From assembly GCF_014191495.1 (NCBI RefSeq), contig NZ_JACHWR010000001.1, positions 558,001 to 622,000 on the forward strand: a DNA stretch of 64,000 nt, read 5' to 3'. The notes under the pieces are model-generated. The model did not search any database. It saw only the letters and a program-made list of their open reading frames with translations, and was not told the origin of the DNA. This stretch comes from Nocardioides soli (GTDB lineage: Bacteria > Actinomycetota > Actinomycetes > Propionibacteriales > Nocardioidaceae). Each line of letters opens with the position of its first letter. The first letter of the stretch is position 1. This document shows positions 11,242 through 20,735 of the stretch, piece by piece. Both the position numbers and the translations under genes were made by a program.

Positions 11242-11997
11242 TCAGCAGGCGCCGAGCAGCTCGCGGAGGGCGGCGACCTCGCTGCGGTCGGCGGTGAGCG
11301 ACCAGGCCGACTTCACCGCGACCCAGCGCACGGCGTACTCGCACTGGTAGGCCCGCCGCGGCCGCCAGGCGGCGGGGTCGTCGTCGGACTTGGCGGCGTT
11401 GGCCGGCCCGTCGACCGCCAGCAGCACGGCGAGGTCGTTGGCGTACTCGCGACGCCGGACGTCCGACCACGCCGACGCGCCGGAGCGCCACGCCTCGGCG
11501 AGCGGGACGACGTGGTCGATCTGGATCGCCTGCGCCTGCGCCGGCGCCTTGAGGTCGTCGAAGGTGAGCCTGCGGCCGGTGTAGGGATCGAGCCACGAGC
11601 CGGCGAGCACGTCGTGGTCGCAGCGGCCCTGCTGAGCGACCGTCACGGTGCCGGGCACGGCGTCGCGCAGCAGTACGTCGTCGCGCTGGTTGCAGCCGTT
11701 GCCGTCGGTGTCGGCCCAGGGCGTGCCGAAGGCGGCCCGGTCGTACGTCGGGCCGGCCGGCGACCGCGGACCGACCTCGAGCCGGTCCAGCGCCCGGGTC
11801 GCCGCGGTCGGCGAGAGCGTCTCGACGGACGCCGGGCCCGCCGGCGACGTCGCGCCCTCCGTCACCGCGCAGCCCGCGAGCAGCGCGACACCGGCGACGG
11901 AGGCGAGGAGCCAGGCGCCGGCGGCCCGGCTCAGCCTCGATCCACCGATTTGCGGCGTCGCGCAGCAGGCGGAAATCGGTGGATCGAGGCTCAGCAC
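11242..11997 (-). CDS. Secreted lipoprotein with HNH (DUF1524-type) nuclease domain
   Basis: The C-terminal part (about residues 100-250) carries the HNH/DUF1524 pattern: IQIDHVVPLAEAW, a downstream NDLAVLL Asn and the NAAKSDDDP Asn/Lys. This predicts a divalent-metal nuclease. The N-terminal part has a hydrophobic stretch ending in a lipobox (VALLAGC), so it should be a surface-anchored lipoprotein. Such secreted HNH proteins are frequent in actinobacteria; their role is not established. The only canonical start ahead of the lipobox in frame is GTG at 11997, which overlaps the LCP stop codon by 7 bp. This start means a perfect palindrome encodes the first residues, which is odd. The true start may be non-canonical. 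Confidence 0.7.
   Translation of the reverse strand: MLSLDPPISACCATPQIGGSRLSRAAGAWLLASVAGVALLAGCAVTEGATSPAGPASVETLSPTAATRALDRLEVGPRSPAGPTYDRAAFGTPWADTDGNGCNQRDDVLLRDAVPGTVTVAQQGRCDHDVLAGSWLDPYTGRRLTFDDLKAPAQAQAIQIDHVVPLAEAWRSGASAWSDVRRREYANDLAVLLAVDGPANAAKSDDDPAAWRPRRAYQCEYAVRWVAVKSAWSLTADRSEVAALRELLGAC
11933..11991. repeat. Palindrome with 19-bp perfect stem at the LCP/HNH junction
   Basis: The arms AGCCTCGATCCACCGATTT and AAATCGGTGGATCGAGGCT flank a 21-nt loop containing GGCGTCGCGCAGCAGGCG. The right arm reaches the LCP stop codon, and the element lies inside the 5' end of the HNH gene. The loop core recurs at 36809-36826. Confidence 0.9.
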
Positions 11998-12899
11998 CGC
12001 TCGATCGTGGCGTCCTGGCGCGCCTCGTTGCCGTAGCGGCGGGCCTGGTCGACGTACGGGAGCACCACGCTGGCGCCGCCCACGTTGCCGATGCTGCCCT
12101 GGACGACGCAGCTGGTGATCTTCGACGGCACCACGTGGGCCGTCGCCTGCGCGAGCCGGAACAGCTCGGCCGGCGACAGATCGGTGTGCATGTGCGCCAT
12201 CACCGAGAGCACGCCGCGCTCGATGAAGCCGGGCACGGCGGCGCGGGCGCGCACCCGGGCCTGGATGCCGCGCAGCACCCGCTGCTGGTTGGCCGAGCGG
12301 TCGAAGTCGCCACCGGGCAGGCTCTTGCGGATCCGGGAGAACGCCATCGCGCCGTACCCGTTCAGGTGCACCTGGCCGCTCTTGAAGCCCTTGCGGTTGA
12401 GGTTCTCGTCGTAGAAGGGCCGCGGGTTGTGGACCGTGATGCCGCCGATCTCGTTGACCATGTCCTCGAAGTAGGGGAACCGGGTCACGAAGACGTAGTC
12501 GGGCTGGATGCCGACGAGGTCGCCCACGGTCCGGCCGAGCAGCTGCGGCCCGCCGTACGCGAGCGCGGCGTTGACCCGGCTGGAGCCGTAGCCCGGGATC
12601 GGCACCCACGAGTCGCGCGGGATGCCGATGGCGGTGGCCGCGCCGGTCCTGGTGTTCATGCCCACCAGCTGGAGCGCGTCGCCGCGGGTGCGGGTCATGT
12701 CCTCGCCCGGCCGGGCGTCGGAGCCCACGGCCAGGATCCAGACGACCTCGGGGGTGAGGTCGACGCCGTCGGCGCGCTGGACCTTCACCAGCTCGATCTC
12801 GGTGCTCTTGACCGCCGAGTCGGGGATCACCAGGGCGGCGACCCCCAGCACGGCGCCGACCGCGACCCAGCGCAGCAGGCGCGGGAACCGCTTCCGCAT
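11991..12899 (-). CDS. LytR-CpsA-Psr (LCP) family cell-wall ligase
   Basis: LCP proteins transfer polyprenyl-phosphate-linked glycopolymers to peptidoglycan on the outer face of the membrane. The 302-residue protein has one N-terminal membrane helix (about 8-27) after a KR-rich start. The LCP catalytic domain follows, with the polyphosphate-binding residues in GSDARPGEDMTRTRGDALQLV, the IGIPRDSWVPIPGYG motif and a late arginine pair in FSRIRKSLPGGDFDRSANQQRVL. Its ATG comes 1 bp after the stop codon of the lipoprotein gene upstream, so the two are coupled. The HNH gene follows directly. Confidence 0.9.
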   Translation of the reverse strand: MRKRFPRLLRWVAVGAVLGVAALVIPDSAVKSTEIELVKVQRADGVDLTPEVVWILAVGSDARPGEDMTRTRGDALQLVGMNTRTGAATAIGIPRDSWVPIPGYGSSRVNAALAYGGPQLLGRTVGDLVGIQPDYVFVTRFPYFEDMVNEIGGITVHNPRPFYDENLNRKGFKSGQVHLNGYGAMAFSRIRKSLPGGDFDRSANQQRVLRGIQARVRARAAVPGFIERGVLSVMAHMHTDLSPAELFRLAQATAHVVPSKITSCVVQGSIGNVGGASVVLPYVDQARRYGNEARQDATIERC

Positions 12900-12900
12900 G

Positions 12901-13512
12901 TCAGATCGCTCCCTTCGTCACGTCGTAGCCGAAGACCTGCCAGCCCCCGCCCTCCCGGGTGAGGTAGAGCCGGCCGGCGACCTTGACCCGCTCCTGCGTG
13001 CCCCCGGTCGTGTCGAACTTGAGGATCACGTGCGCGGTCACCCCGACCGGCTTCCGCTTCACGGCGAGGACGTCGATGCGCAGCGCCCGGCCGACGGGCT
13101 CGACGCCGTCGATGTCCGCCCCGAGGTCCTGGTTGCTCATCAGATCGGCGTCGCGCTTCGCCTCGGCCCGGGCGCCGCGGGTGAAGCCCGGCCAGGCGTC
13201 GGCGAAGTCGGTGCGCGGGTAGTCTCCCTCGACGTACGCCGCGTCGAGCCAGCCGTCGACGACCGACCGGACGTCGGTGGACAGCCGGTCGCGGGCCGGT
13301 CGGCCGAGCGTGCCGGTGACCTTCCCGAAGGACACCTGGGTCTCGACGGCGGGCGGCTCACCCGGGTCGGTCGAGGCGCTCGCGCCGTCGTCCGGACCGG
13401 CGCCGGGGTCGTCGTCCCCACCGCTGCATCCGCCCAGGACGAGGGTCGCCACCAGGGCGGTCCCCACCGTCGCGGCGAGCGCACGGGACCCGCGTCGGAC
13501 TCTCTTGCTCAT
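12901..13512 (-). CDS. Predicted lipoprotein of unknown function
   Basis: This 203-residue protein starts at ATG 13512 (MSKRVRRG). A basic N-region, hydrophobic core and lipobox (VLGGCSGG) predict export and lipid anchoring. A short acidic Gly/Asp/Pro linker follows, then a folded domain of about 130 residues with a YVEGDYPRTDFADAWPGFT segment and a C-terminal beta-rich part (RLYLTREGGGWQVFGYDV). I recognise no family. It is coupled to the LCP gene 1 bp downstream, so a role in envelope assembly is likely but inferred. A longer in-frame ATG exists 25 codons upstream but would spoil the signal peptide. Confidence 0.75.
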   Translation of the reverse strand: MSKRVRRGSRALAATVGTALVATLVLGGCSGGDDDPGAGPDDGASASTDPGEPPAVETQVSFGKVTGTLGRPARDRLSTDVRSVVDGWLDAAYVEGDYPRTDFADAWPGFTRGARAEAKRDADLMSNQDLGADIDGVEPVGRALRIDVLAVKRKPVGVTAHVILKFDTTGGTQERVKVAGRLYLTREGGGWQVFGYDVTKGAI

Positions 13513-13687
13513 ACCCCGAAGCTCTCCGTTTCCTGTGCCGATCGGGTCGAAGTCTGCAACGCCGACCTGTGGCTCCCGGCACACCACGCCGAATCGCCTT
13601 CCGGGCGATCTGCATTTGCTGGTCCGGGGGTCTAGCCTTGACGTCTGACACTCCCCCGCGCACGTACCGGAAGAGGCGAATCAACCC

Positions 13688-16600
13688 GTGCCGCAGTCCC
13701 CTGGTAGTCAGTCCGATCTCGCGACCGCCGACTTCGGCGCCAACGAGTGGCTCGTCGAAGAGATGTACGACCAATATCGACGAGACCCGGACAGCGTTGA
13801 TCCGACCTGGAAGAAGTACTTCCAGTCCAACGGCAAGGGCGCGGGAGGTGCCAACGGTACGACCCAGGCCCCCCCGGGGAGCAAGTCGGGGTCGCCGGGC
13901 ACCGCTCGGGCGCCCGAGCCGGCACCGGCCCAGCAGCCGGCCCAGCAGCCGGCGGCGAAGCACGCCGCGGAGCCGGTGCAGGAGCACCGGCCCGACCCGA
14001 CGCCGACCCCCGCTCCGATCGCCCGGCCGCGGCCGGAGAGCAAGGCCGCCGAGCCGGCCAAGGGCACCAGCAACCCGGTGCCGAAGGAGTCCCGCCCGGC
14101 GGCGCCGGCCCCGACCAAGGACGAGCCGACGTACACCGTGCTCCGCGGCGCGCCGGCGCGCACCGTCCAGAACATGGACGTCTCACTCACCGTGCCGACC
14201 GCGACCTCGGTGCGCTCGGTGCCGGTCAAGCTGCTGTGGGACAACCGCACCGTCATCAACAACCACCTCGCCCGCGCCCGCGGCGGCAAGGTCTCCTTCA
14301 CCCACCTGGTCGGCTACGCGCTGGTCAAGGCGCTGAAGACGATGCCGGAGATGAACTCCGGCTACGACGTGGTCGACGGCAAGCCCAACCTGATCACGCC
14401 GGCCCACATCAACCTCGGCCTCGCGATCGACGTGAAGAAGTCCGACGGCACGCGCCAGCTGCTGGTGCCGAGCATCAAGGCCGCCGAGACGATGGACTTC
14501 GCGGCGTTCTGGACGGCGTACGAGGAGATCGTCCGCAAGACCCGCGACAACAAGCTCACCATCGAGGACTTCCAGGGCACCTCGATCTCGCTGACCAACC
14601 CGGGCGGCATCGGCACGGTCCACTCCGTGCCCCGCCTGATGAAGGGCCAGGGCACGATCCTGGGCGTCGGCGCGATGGAGTACCCCGCCGAGTGGCAGGG
14701 TGCGTCGGCCGACGCGATCGCCCGCAACGGCATCAGCAAGGTCATGACGCTGACCTCGACGTACGACCACCGGGTCATCCAGGGCGCGCAGTCGGGCGAG
14801 TTCCTCAAGCGGATCCACGAGCTGCTGCTCGGCGCCGACGACTTCTACGACGAGATCTTCCGGTCGCTGCGCATCCCCTACCAGCCGATCCGCTGGAACG
14901 CCGACATCGCGACCTCGCACGACGACGAGATCTCGAAGCAGGCGCGCATCCTCGAGCTGATCCACGCCTACCGCGTGCGCGGCCACATGATGGCCGACAC
15001 CGACCCGCTGGAGTACCGCCAGCGGACCCACCCCGACCTCGAGATCGAGTCCCACGGCCTGACCCTGTGGGACCTCGACCGCGAGTTCGCGGCCGGCTCC
15101 TTCGGCGGCGAGGGTCGTCGGTTCATGAAGCTGCGCGACGTCCTCGGCATCCTGCGCGACTCCTACTGCCGCACCACCGGCATCGAGTACATGCACATCA
15201 TGGATCCCGAGCAGCGCCGCTGGATCCAGGAGCGCGTCGAGCAGCCGCACACCAAGCCGCCCCGCGAGGAGCAGCTGCGGATCCTGCTGAAGCTCAACCA
15301 GGCCGAGGCGTTCGAGACCTTCCTGCAGACCAAGTTCGTCGGTCAGAAGCGCTTCTCGCTCGAGGGCGGCGAGACCACGATCCCGGTCATCGACGAGATC
15401 TGCGAGGCGGCCGCCGAGGCCGGCCTCGACGAGGTCACGATGGGCATGGCCCACCGCGGCCGCCTCAACGTGCTGGCCAACATCGTCGGCAAGAACTACT
15501 CCCAGATCTTCCGGGAGTTCGAGGGCAACATCGACCCGCGCACCGTCCAGGGCTCGGGCGACGTGAAGTACCACCTCGGCGCGGAGGGCGCGTTCACCGC
15601 CGGCACCGGTGCCCAGATCAAGGTGTCGGTGGCGGCGAACCCGTCGCACCTCGAGGCCGTCGACCCGGTGCTGGAGGGCATCGCCCGGGCCAAGCAGGAC
15701 GTGCTCGACCGCGGCGCGGCGTACCCCGTGCTGCCGCTTCTGGTGCACGGCGACGCGGCCTTCGCGGGCCAGGGCGTGGTCGCGGAGACGCTGAACCTCT
15801 CCCAGCTGCGCGGCTACCGCACCGGCGGCACCATCCACGTGGTGGTCAACAACCAGGTCGGCTTCACCACCTCGCCGGGCTCGTCGCGTTCCTCGCTCTA
15901 CTGCACCGACGTGGCCCGCATGGTCCAGGCGCCGATCTTCCACGTGAACGGCGACGACCCCGAGGCCTGCATCCGGGCCGCGCGGCTGGCCTTCGAGTAC
16001 CGCCAGGCGTTCAACAAGGACGTCGTCATCGACCTCGTCTGCTACCGCCGGCGCGGCCACAACGAGGGCGACGACCCGTCGTACACCCAGCCGCTGATGT
16101 ACGACCTGATCGAGCAGAAGCGCTCGGTGCGCAAGCTCTACACCGAGTCCCTCATCGGTCGTGGCGACATCACGATCGAGGAGGCCGAGCAGGTCCTCCG
16201 CGACTACCAGCAGCAGCTGGAGCGGGTGTTCACCGAGGTGCGCGAGGCGACCAGCCAGCCCTCGGAGTGGACCACGGTCCCCGACTACCCGGACAAGCCG
16301 ACCGGCGAGACCAACACCGCGATCACGCTCGACGTGATGAAGCGGATCGCCGACGCCTACGTCACCCCGCCCGAGGGCTTCACCGTGCACCCGAAGGTGA
16401 TGCCGCAGCTGCAGCGCCGCGCGGCGGCGATCGCCGACGGCCCGATCGACTGGGGCACCGGCGAGATCCTCGCCTTCGGCTCGCTGCTGATGGAGGGCCG
16501 CCCGGTGCGCCTGGCCGGCCAGGACTCGCGCCGCGGCACGTTCGTCTCGCGGTTCGCGACGATCATCGACCGGAAGAACGCCGACGAGTGGACGCCGCTG

Positions 16601-17464
16601 GCCAGCCTCACCGAGGACCAGGCCAAGTTCTACGTCTACGACTCGCTGCTCTCCGAGTACGCCGCGCTCGGGTTCGAGTACGGCTACTCGGTCGCCCGAC
16701 CCGAGGCGCTGGTCCTGTGGGAGGCGCAGTTCGGCGACTTCGTCAACGGCGCCCAGACGGTGATCGACGAGTTCATCACCTCCGGCGAGAGCAAGTGGAA
16801 CCAGCAGTCCGGCGTCGTGCTGCTGCTGCCGCACGGCTACGAGGGCCAGGGCGCCGACCACTCCTCGGCGCGGATCGAGCGGTTCCTGACCATGGCCGCC
16901 GACGAGGCGTTCGTGGTGGCCCAGCCGTCGACCCCCGCGTCGTACTTCCACCTGCTGCGCCAGCACTCGCTCGGCGAGGAGCACAAGCCGCTGATCGTCT
17001 TCACGCCGAAGTCGATGCTCAAGCGCAAGGAGGCCGCGGCCCGGCCGGAGGACTTCACCGGTGGGTCGTTCCGCCCGTTCCTCGGTGACGAGTCCGCCGA
17101 CCAGGAGAAGGTCGACACACTGCTGCTCTGCTCGGGGCGGGTCACCTGGGACCTGATGGTCGAGCGGGCCAAGCGCGAGGACGGCGAGCGCTTCGCGATC
17201 GCCCGGGTCGAGCAGCTCTACCCGCGTCCGGAGGCCGAGATCCGCGAGGAGATCGCCCGCTACCCGCACCTGCGGACCGTGCGCTGGGTCCAGGACGAGC
17301 CGCTGAACATGGGCGCGTGGCCCCACTACGCCGTCAACGTGTGGCCGCACGTCGACGCCCAGGTCGAGGTGGTCTGCCGCCCCGAGTCGTCCTCGCCCGC
17401 CGTCGGCACGATCAAGCGGCACGGCGAGGAGCAGAAGGACCTGGTCGCGCGCGCGTTCGCCTGA
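13688..17464 (+). CDS. kgd: Multifunctional 2-oxoglutarate dehydrogenase/decarboxylase E1-E2 (Kgd)
   Basis: The actinobacterial fusion of succinyltransferase (E2) and ThDP-dependent E1 for 2-oxoglutarate oxidation in the TCA cycle. It has 1258 residues. Residues 1-45 are the OGDH N-terminal segment ([16 protein letters not shown]), followed by a Pro/Ala-rich linker (about 50-150) with no lipoyl domain. The E2 catalytic domain (about 155-380) ends in [17 protein letters not shown]. The E1 ThDP domain follows (about 440-900; [24 protein letters not shown]), then the transketolase-like C-terminal domain (about 940-1258). The start is GTG with a weak ribosome-binding site. It is transcribed alone, followed by a large palindrome and a DUF6104 gene. 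Confidence 0.97.
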   Translation: MPQSPGSQSDLATADFGANEWLVEEMYDQYRRDPDSVDPTWKKYFQSNGKGAGGANGTTQAPPGSKSGSPGTARAPEPAPAQQPAQQPAAKHAAEPVQEHRPDPTPTPAPIARPRPESKAAEPAKGTSNPVPKESRPAAPAPTKDEPTYTVLRGAPARTVQNMDVSLTVPTATSVRSVPVKLLWDNRTVINNHLARARGGKVSFTHLVGYALVKALKTMPEMNSGYDVVDGKPNLITPAHINLGLAIDVKKSDGTRQLLVPSIKAAETMDFAAFWTAYEEIVRKTRDNKLTIEDFQGTSISLTNPGGIGTVHSVPRLMKGQGTILGVGAMEYPAEWQGASADAIARNGISKVMTLTSTYDHRVIQGAQSGEFLKRIHELLLGADDFYDEIFRSLRIPYQPIRWNADIATSHDDEISKQARILELIHAYRVRGHMMADTDPLEYRQRTHPDLEIESHGLTLWDLDREFAAGSFGGEGRRFMKLRDVLGILRDSYCRTTGIEYMHIMDPEQRRWIQERVEQPHTKPPREEQLRILLKLNQAEAFETFLQTKFVGQKRFSLEGGETTIPVIDEICEAAAEAGLDEVTMGMAHRGRLNVLANIVGKNYSQIFREFEGNIDPRTVQGSGDVKYHLGAEGAFTAGTGAQIKVSVAANPSHLEAVDPVLEGIARAKQDVLDRGAAYPVLPLLVHGDAAFAGQGVVAETLNLSQLRGYRTGGTIHVVVNNQVGFTTSPGSSRSSLYCTDVARMVQAPIFHVNGDDPEACIRAARLAFEYRQAFNKDVVIDLVCYRRRGHNEGDDPSYTQPLMYDLIEQKRSVRKLYTESLIGRGDITIEEAEQVLRDYQQQLERVFTEVREATSQPSEWTTVPDYPDKPTGETNTAITLDVMKRIADAYVTPPEGFTVHPKVMPQLQRRAAAIADGPIDWGTGEILAFGSLLMEGRPVRLAGQDSRRGTFVSRFATIIDRKNADEWTPLASLTEDQAKFYVYDSLLSEYAALGFEYGYSVARPEALVLWEAQFGDFVNGAQTVIDEFITSGESKWNQQSGVVLLLPHGYEGQGADHSSARIERFLTMAADEAFVVAQPSTPASYFHLLRQHSLGEEHKPLIVFTPKSMLKRKEAAARPEDFTGGSFRPFLGDESADQEKVDTLLLCSGRVTWDLMVERAKREDGERFAIARVEQLYPRPEAEIREEIARYPHLRTVRWVQDEPLNMGAWPHYAVNVWPHVDAQVEVVCRPESSSPAVGTIKRHGEEQKDLVARAFA

Positions 17465-17471
17465 TCTGGTA

Positions 17472-17559
17472 GTGGTTTCGAGGCTCGGGCCTGGCGGCCC
17501 TCGCACCTCAACCACCGTGTCGGTGGTTGAGGTGCGAGCGGAGCGAGCCTCGAAACCAC
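17472..17559. repeat. Nested palindrome (two stacked stems) after kgd
   Basis: The outer arms GTGGTTTCGAGGCTCG / CGAGCCTCGAAACCAC enclose a second perfect stem, CTCGCACCTCAACCACCG / CGGTGGTTGAGGTGCGAG, separated by only 3 nt. The element starts 7 bp after the kgd stop and ends 13 bp before the next start codon. A relative lies at 24215-24344. Confidence 0.9.
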
Positions 17560-17572
17560 CAGAGGAGGACTG

Positions 17573-17749
17573 ATGTACTTCACCGACCGCGGCATCGAGG
17601 AGCTCGAGAAGCGCCGGGGCGACGAGGAGGTCACCCTGGCCTGGCTCGCGGACCGGCTGCAGGAGTTCACCGACACGCACCCGGAGTTCGAGACGGCCGT
17701 GGAGCGGTTCGCGACCTGGCTGGCCCGGTTGGACGATCCGGAGGACTGA
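17573..17749 (+). CDS. Small DUF6104-type protein
   Basis: A 58-residue acidic, helical protein (MYFTDRGIEELEKRRGDEEV...) with a strong ribosome-binding site, AGAGGAGG, ahead of ATG. It resembles the DUF6104 proteins that sit immediately downstream of kgd in Streptomyces and relatives; their role is unknown. The conserved association and its size suggest an accessory or regulatory peptide for the 2-oxoglutarate dehydrogenase complex, which is inference only. No signal or membrane segment is present. Confidence 0.8.
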   Translation: MYFTDRGIEELEKRRGDEEVTLAWLADRLQEFTDTHPEFETAVERFATWLARLDDPED

Positions 17750-17759
17750 GCCTGGGCCG

Positions 17760-17795
17760 GTGCCGGGATACCCGGTGAACCGGGTATCCCGGCAC
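17760..17795. terminator. Perfect 17-bp hairpin between convergent genes
   Basis: GTGCCGGGATACCCGGT and its exact reverse complement are separated by only 2 nt. The hairpin lies 11 bp after the DUF6104 stop and before the 3' end of the convergent TetR gene, so it can serve as a bidirectional terminator. The 17-mer TGCCGGGATACCCGGTG recurs at 33821-33837. Confidence 0.7.
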
Positions 17796-17847
17796 TGTTC
17801 AGGTGTTGCAACGGCCGAGAAGTGCCAGCACTGCCTGTGAAGTCCGG

Positions 17848-18402
17848 TCAGGCCAGCGCGGCGAACCCCCGCTCGACGATCGCCGGCAGCGACCCGCCCT
17901 CGTCGACCCAGATCGCCGTCGAGGCGCGGAAGACCGCGAGGCCGGCGGCGGCCAGGGTGCGGGCGGAGGCGTCACCGCCGAGCTCGCGAGCGACGGCCCA
18001 CTCCCAGGACGCGAACGTGTCGAAGAGTCGGCCCCGGAGCACCGGCGAGGTGGCGGCGGCGCGCTGGCGCAGCTGCACGCGCTCCCGGTCGGACTCGAAG
18101 CCGCGAGCGAGCTCGACGACGGCCTCGCGTACGACCTCGAGGGGGCGCAGCGGGCCGCCGGCCAGCTCGCGGATCCGGGCCCGGAGCTGCGCCTGCCGCT
18201 CCTCGCGACCCATGTCGAGCACCTCGTCCTTGGTGGCGAAGTAGCGGAAGAACGTCCGGCTCGAGACGCCCGCGTCGGCGGCGATCGCGTCGACGGACGT
18301 CTCGTCGTACCCCTCACTCGCGAAGCGGCGCAGCGCGGCGTCCTCGAGCGCGCGCCGGGTACTGGCCTTGTGGGTCTCGCGACGCCCCGCCGGCTCAGTC
18401 AC
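17848..18402 (-). CDS. TetR-family transcriptional regulator
   Basis: The 184-residue protein has an N-terminal helix-turn-helix (about 15-62; SVDAIAADAGVSSRTFFRYFATKDEVL) and a C-terminal ligand-binding helical domain that looks typical. The GTG start at 18402 overlaps the sulfatase stop codon by 8 bp (GTGACTGA). The regulator is therefore made from the same transcript as the sulfatase and probably controls that operon. The inducer is unknown. Confidence 0.88.
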   Translation of the reverse strand: MTEPAGRRETHKASTRRALEDAALRRFASEGYDETSVDAIAADAGVSSRTFFRYFATKDEVLDMGREERQAQLRARIRELAGGPLRPLEVVREAVVELARGFESDRERVQLRQRAAATSPVLRGRLFDTFASWEWAVARELGGDASARTLAAAGLAVFRASTAIWVDEGGSLPAIVERGFAALA

Positions 18403-20671
18403 CCGCGACCGCCATCCGCCGCTGCGCGCTCCGGTCCGGCCGCGCACCGGGCCGGCCGCTGCGCAGCTCCACCCGCGACAGCGTCCCGGTGAAGGCGAAC
18501 GGCGGCCGGTAGTCCGAGGTGACCGCGATCCCGCGGTCCCGGCCGACCAGCAGGCCGGCCCCGGAGGTGACGAGGTTCGGGAAGAAGAGCAGCCCGGGCA
18601 GCGGCGCCTGCGCGACGTCCGCCCCGTCGACGGCCAGCACCAGCCGGGGCTCGCGCCCGGGCTCGTAGCGCACCGAGAGCACGTGCTCGCCGACCGGCAC
18701 GGGATCGGGCGCCACCAGCCGAGTCGTGCCGTCGAGCAGTGCGACCGCCGCGGTCAACCGCCCGTCGAGGAGGTACGTCGCCCAGCCACCGTGCCGGTCC
18801 CCGATCGCCGTGATGATCCCGTGCGCGCCGCCGGCCGGCAGGTCGACGTACGCCGTGAGCTCGAAGCCGCCCAGCAGCGCCGGCAGCTGGCACTCCTGGA
18901 CCGGTCCGCCGCCGGGCGCATAGGTGCCGACGGAGGGCGGCGGGAACTCGCCGGGATGCAGGTGCGCCATCGACGCCGGGAACTCGAAGAGCGGCAGCAC
19001 CTGGTTGCGCCCGGCCTCGGCCCACCACAGCGCCTCCATCCGGCGCACCCGCTCCGGATGCTCCGCCGCGACGTCGCGCGCCTCGGAGAAGTCCTCGGCG
19101 AGGTCGAAGAGCGACCACCGGTCGGCGTCGAAGTCCGTGCTGCCCACGAGGTGCGAACGCTCGTCGAACTGGTTAGCGACATGGTCGGTGACCGCCATCC
19201 AGCCGTCCTCGTAGATGCCGCGCGAGCCGAACATCTCGAAGTACTGCACGAGCCGGTGCTCGGCGGCCTCCGGTTCCGCGAAGCTCGGGAGCAGCGACCG
19301 GCCCTCGACCGGCTGCTGGGTCACCCCGTCGACCGCCTCGGGCGGCTCGATGCCGGCCGCGTCGAGCACCGTGGCGTAGAGGTCGACCGCGTGGCAGAAC
19401 TGCGGGCGTACGCCGCCGTGCCCGACCAGCCGGTCACCCCAGCGCACCACGAGCGGCGTGCGCACCCCGCCCAGCCAGGCGTACCGCTTCCACAGCCGCA
19501 GCGGCGTGTTGCCGGACCAGGCCCAGCCGAACGGGTAGTGGTTGTAGGCGTCAGGGCCGCCGATGTCGTCGATCCGCGCGATCGACTCCTCGACGTCCTC
19601 CCCCATCCCGAGCCAGCCGGCGGCCTCGTTGAGCGTGCCGGTCACCCCACCCTCGGCGCTGGCGCCGTTGTCGGAGAGCACCATCACCATGGTGTCGTCG
19701 GCGATCCCGCGCTCCTCGAGGGAGGCGAAGAGGCGCCCCAGGTGGTGGTCGGTGTGGGTGACGAAGCCCGCGAAGACCTCCATGTAGCGGGCGAAGAGGC
19801 GCCGCTGGTCGTCGGGCAGCGTCTCCCAGTCGGGGATCCACGGCGGCCGCTCGGGCAGCTCGGTGCCTGTCGGCACGATGCCCTCCGCGACCTGCCGCTC
19901 GAAGGTGCGCCGGCGCCACGCCTCCCAGCCGTCGTCGAACGCGCCCCGGTAGGGCTCGACCCACTCCTCGGTGACCTGGTGCGGGGCGTGCGCGGCGCCC
20001 GGGGCGAAGTAGAGGAAGAACGGCTTGCGCGACTCCGCCTGCTGCTGGTCCTGGATCATCCGGATCGCCTGGTCGACCAGGTCCTCGGTGAGGTGATAGC
20101 CCTCCTCCGGGGTGTACGGCGGCTCGACGTGGGTGTTGTCGCGTACCAGCTCGGGTGCCCACTGGCTGGTCTCGGCCCCGAGGAAGCCGTAGTAGCGCTC
20201 GAAGCCCTGCCCCAGCGGCCAGCGGTCGAACGGGCCGGCCGCGGAGTACTCGTTCTTCGGGGCGAGATGCCACTTGCCCACCGCCAGTGTGTTGTAGCCG
20301 TGGTCCTTGAGCACTCGCGCGAGACCGGCGGCCGAGCGCGGGATCCGCCCGGTGTACCCGGGGAACCCGAGCGCGGCCTCCTGGGTGACGCCCATGCCGA
20401 CCGCGTGGTGGTTGCGCCCGGTGAGCAGGGCGGCCCGGGTCGCGCTGCAGACCGAGGTGACGTGGAAGCGGTGGTAGCGCAGCCCCTGGGCCGCGAGCCG
20501 GTCGATGTTCGGCGTGGCGATGCCCGACCCGAAGCAGCCGAGCTGGGCGAAGCCGACGTCGTCGAGGACGACCATCAGGACGTGCGGGGCGTCGGGCCGC
20601 CCCGGGCGCGGGTACGTCGCGAACCGGGGCTCCGAGGTCTCGACACGGGTGGTGATCCGCTGGGTCTCCAT
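18395..20671 (-). CDS. Arylsulfatase-type sulfatase
   Basis: A 758-residue sulfatase of the alkaline-phosphatase fold that hydrolyses sulfate esters. The formylglycine site is Cys75 in VCSATRAALLTGR, which fits the C-x-(A/P)-x-R consensus and therefore needs a formylglycine-generating enzyme encoded elsewhere. Metal ligands include the Asp37-Asp38 pair (MVVLDDVGFAQLG) and the later LSDNGASAEGG. The last 150 residues form an extra beta-rich domain. No signal peptide is visible with the ATG at 20671, so it may be cytoplasmic. It is translationally coupled to the TetR gene and divergent from the acetoacetate-decarboxylase-like gene. The substrate is unknown. Confidence 0.92.
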   Translation of the reverse strand: METQRITTRVETSEPRFATYPRPGRPDAPHVLMVVLDDVGFAQLGCFGSGIATPNIDRLAAQGLRYHRFHVTSVCSATRAALLTGRNHHAVGMGVTQEAALGFPGYTGRIPRSAAGLARVLKDHGYNTLAVGKWHLAPKNEYSAAGPFDRWPLGQGFERYYGFLGAETSQWAPELVRDNTHVEPPYTPEEGYHLTEDLVDQAIRMIQDQQQAESRKPFFLYFAPGAAHAPHQVTEEWVEPYRGAFDDGWEAWRRRTFERQVAEGIVPTGTELPERPPWIPDWETLPDDQRRLFARYMEVFAGFVTHTDHHLGRLFASLEERGIADDTMVMVLSDNGASAEGGVTGTLNEAAGWLGMGEDVEESIARIDDIGGPDAYNHYPFGWAWSGNTPLRLWKRYAWLGGVRTPLVVRWGDRLVGHGGVRPQFCHAVDLYATVLDAAGIEPPEAVDGVTQQPVEGRSLLPSFAEPEAAEHRLVQYFEMFGSRGIYEDGWMAVTDHVANQFDERSHLVGSTDFDADRWSLFDLAEDFSEARDVAAEHPERVRRMEALWWAEAGRNQVLPLFEFPASMAHLHPGEFPPPSVGTYAPGGGPVQECQLPALLGGFELTAYVDLPAGGAHGIITAIGDRHGGWATYLLDGRLTAAVALLDGTTRLVAPDPVPVGEHVLSVRYEPGREPRLVLAVDGADVAQAPLPGLLFFPNLVTSGAGLLVGRDRGIAVTSDYRPPFAFTGTLSRVELRSGRPGARPDRSAQRRMAVAGD

Positions 20672-20735
20672 GGCCGGGCATTCTGTCACTCGACTGACAC
20701 TTTCGTCCGTACCCGGAGTACGGCAGGATGCCGCC

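Noticed and set aside
14183-17680. Very long open frame opposite kgd (over 1100 codons)
   Set aside because: It is the antisense shadow of kgd. Composition is dominated by R, V, D, L and G without domains, as expected for an empty frame in GC-rich DNA.
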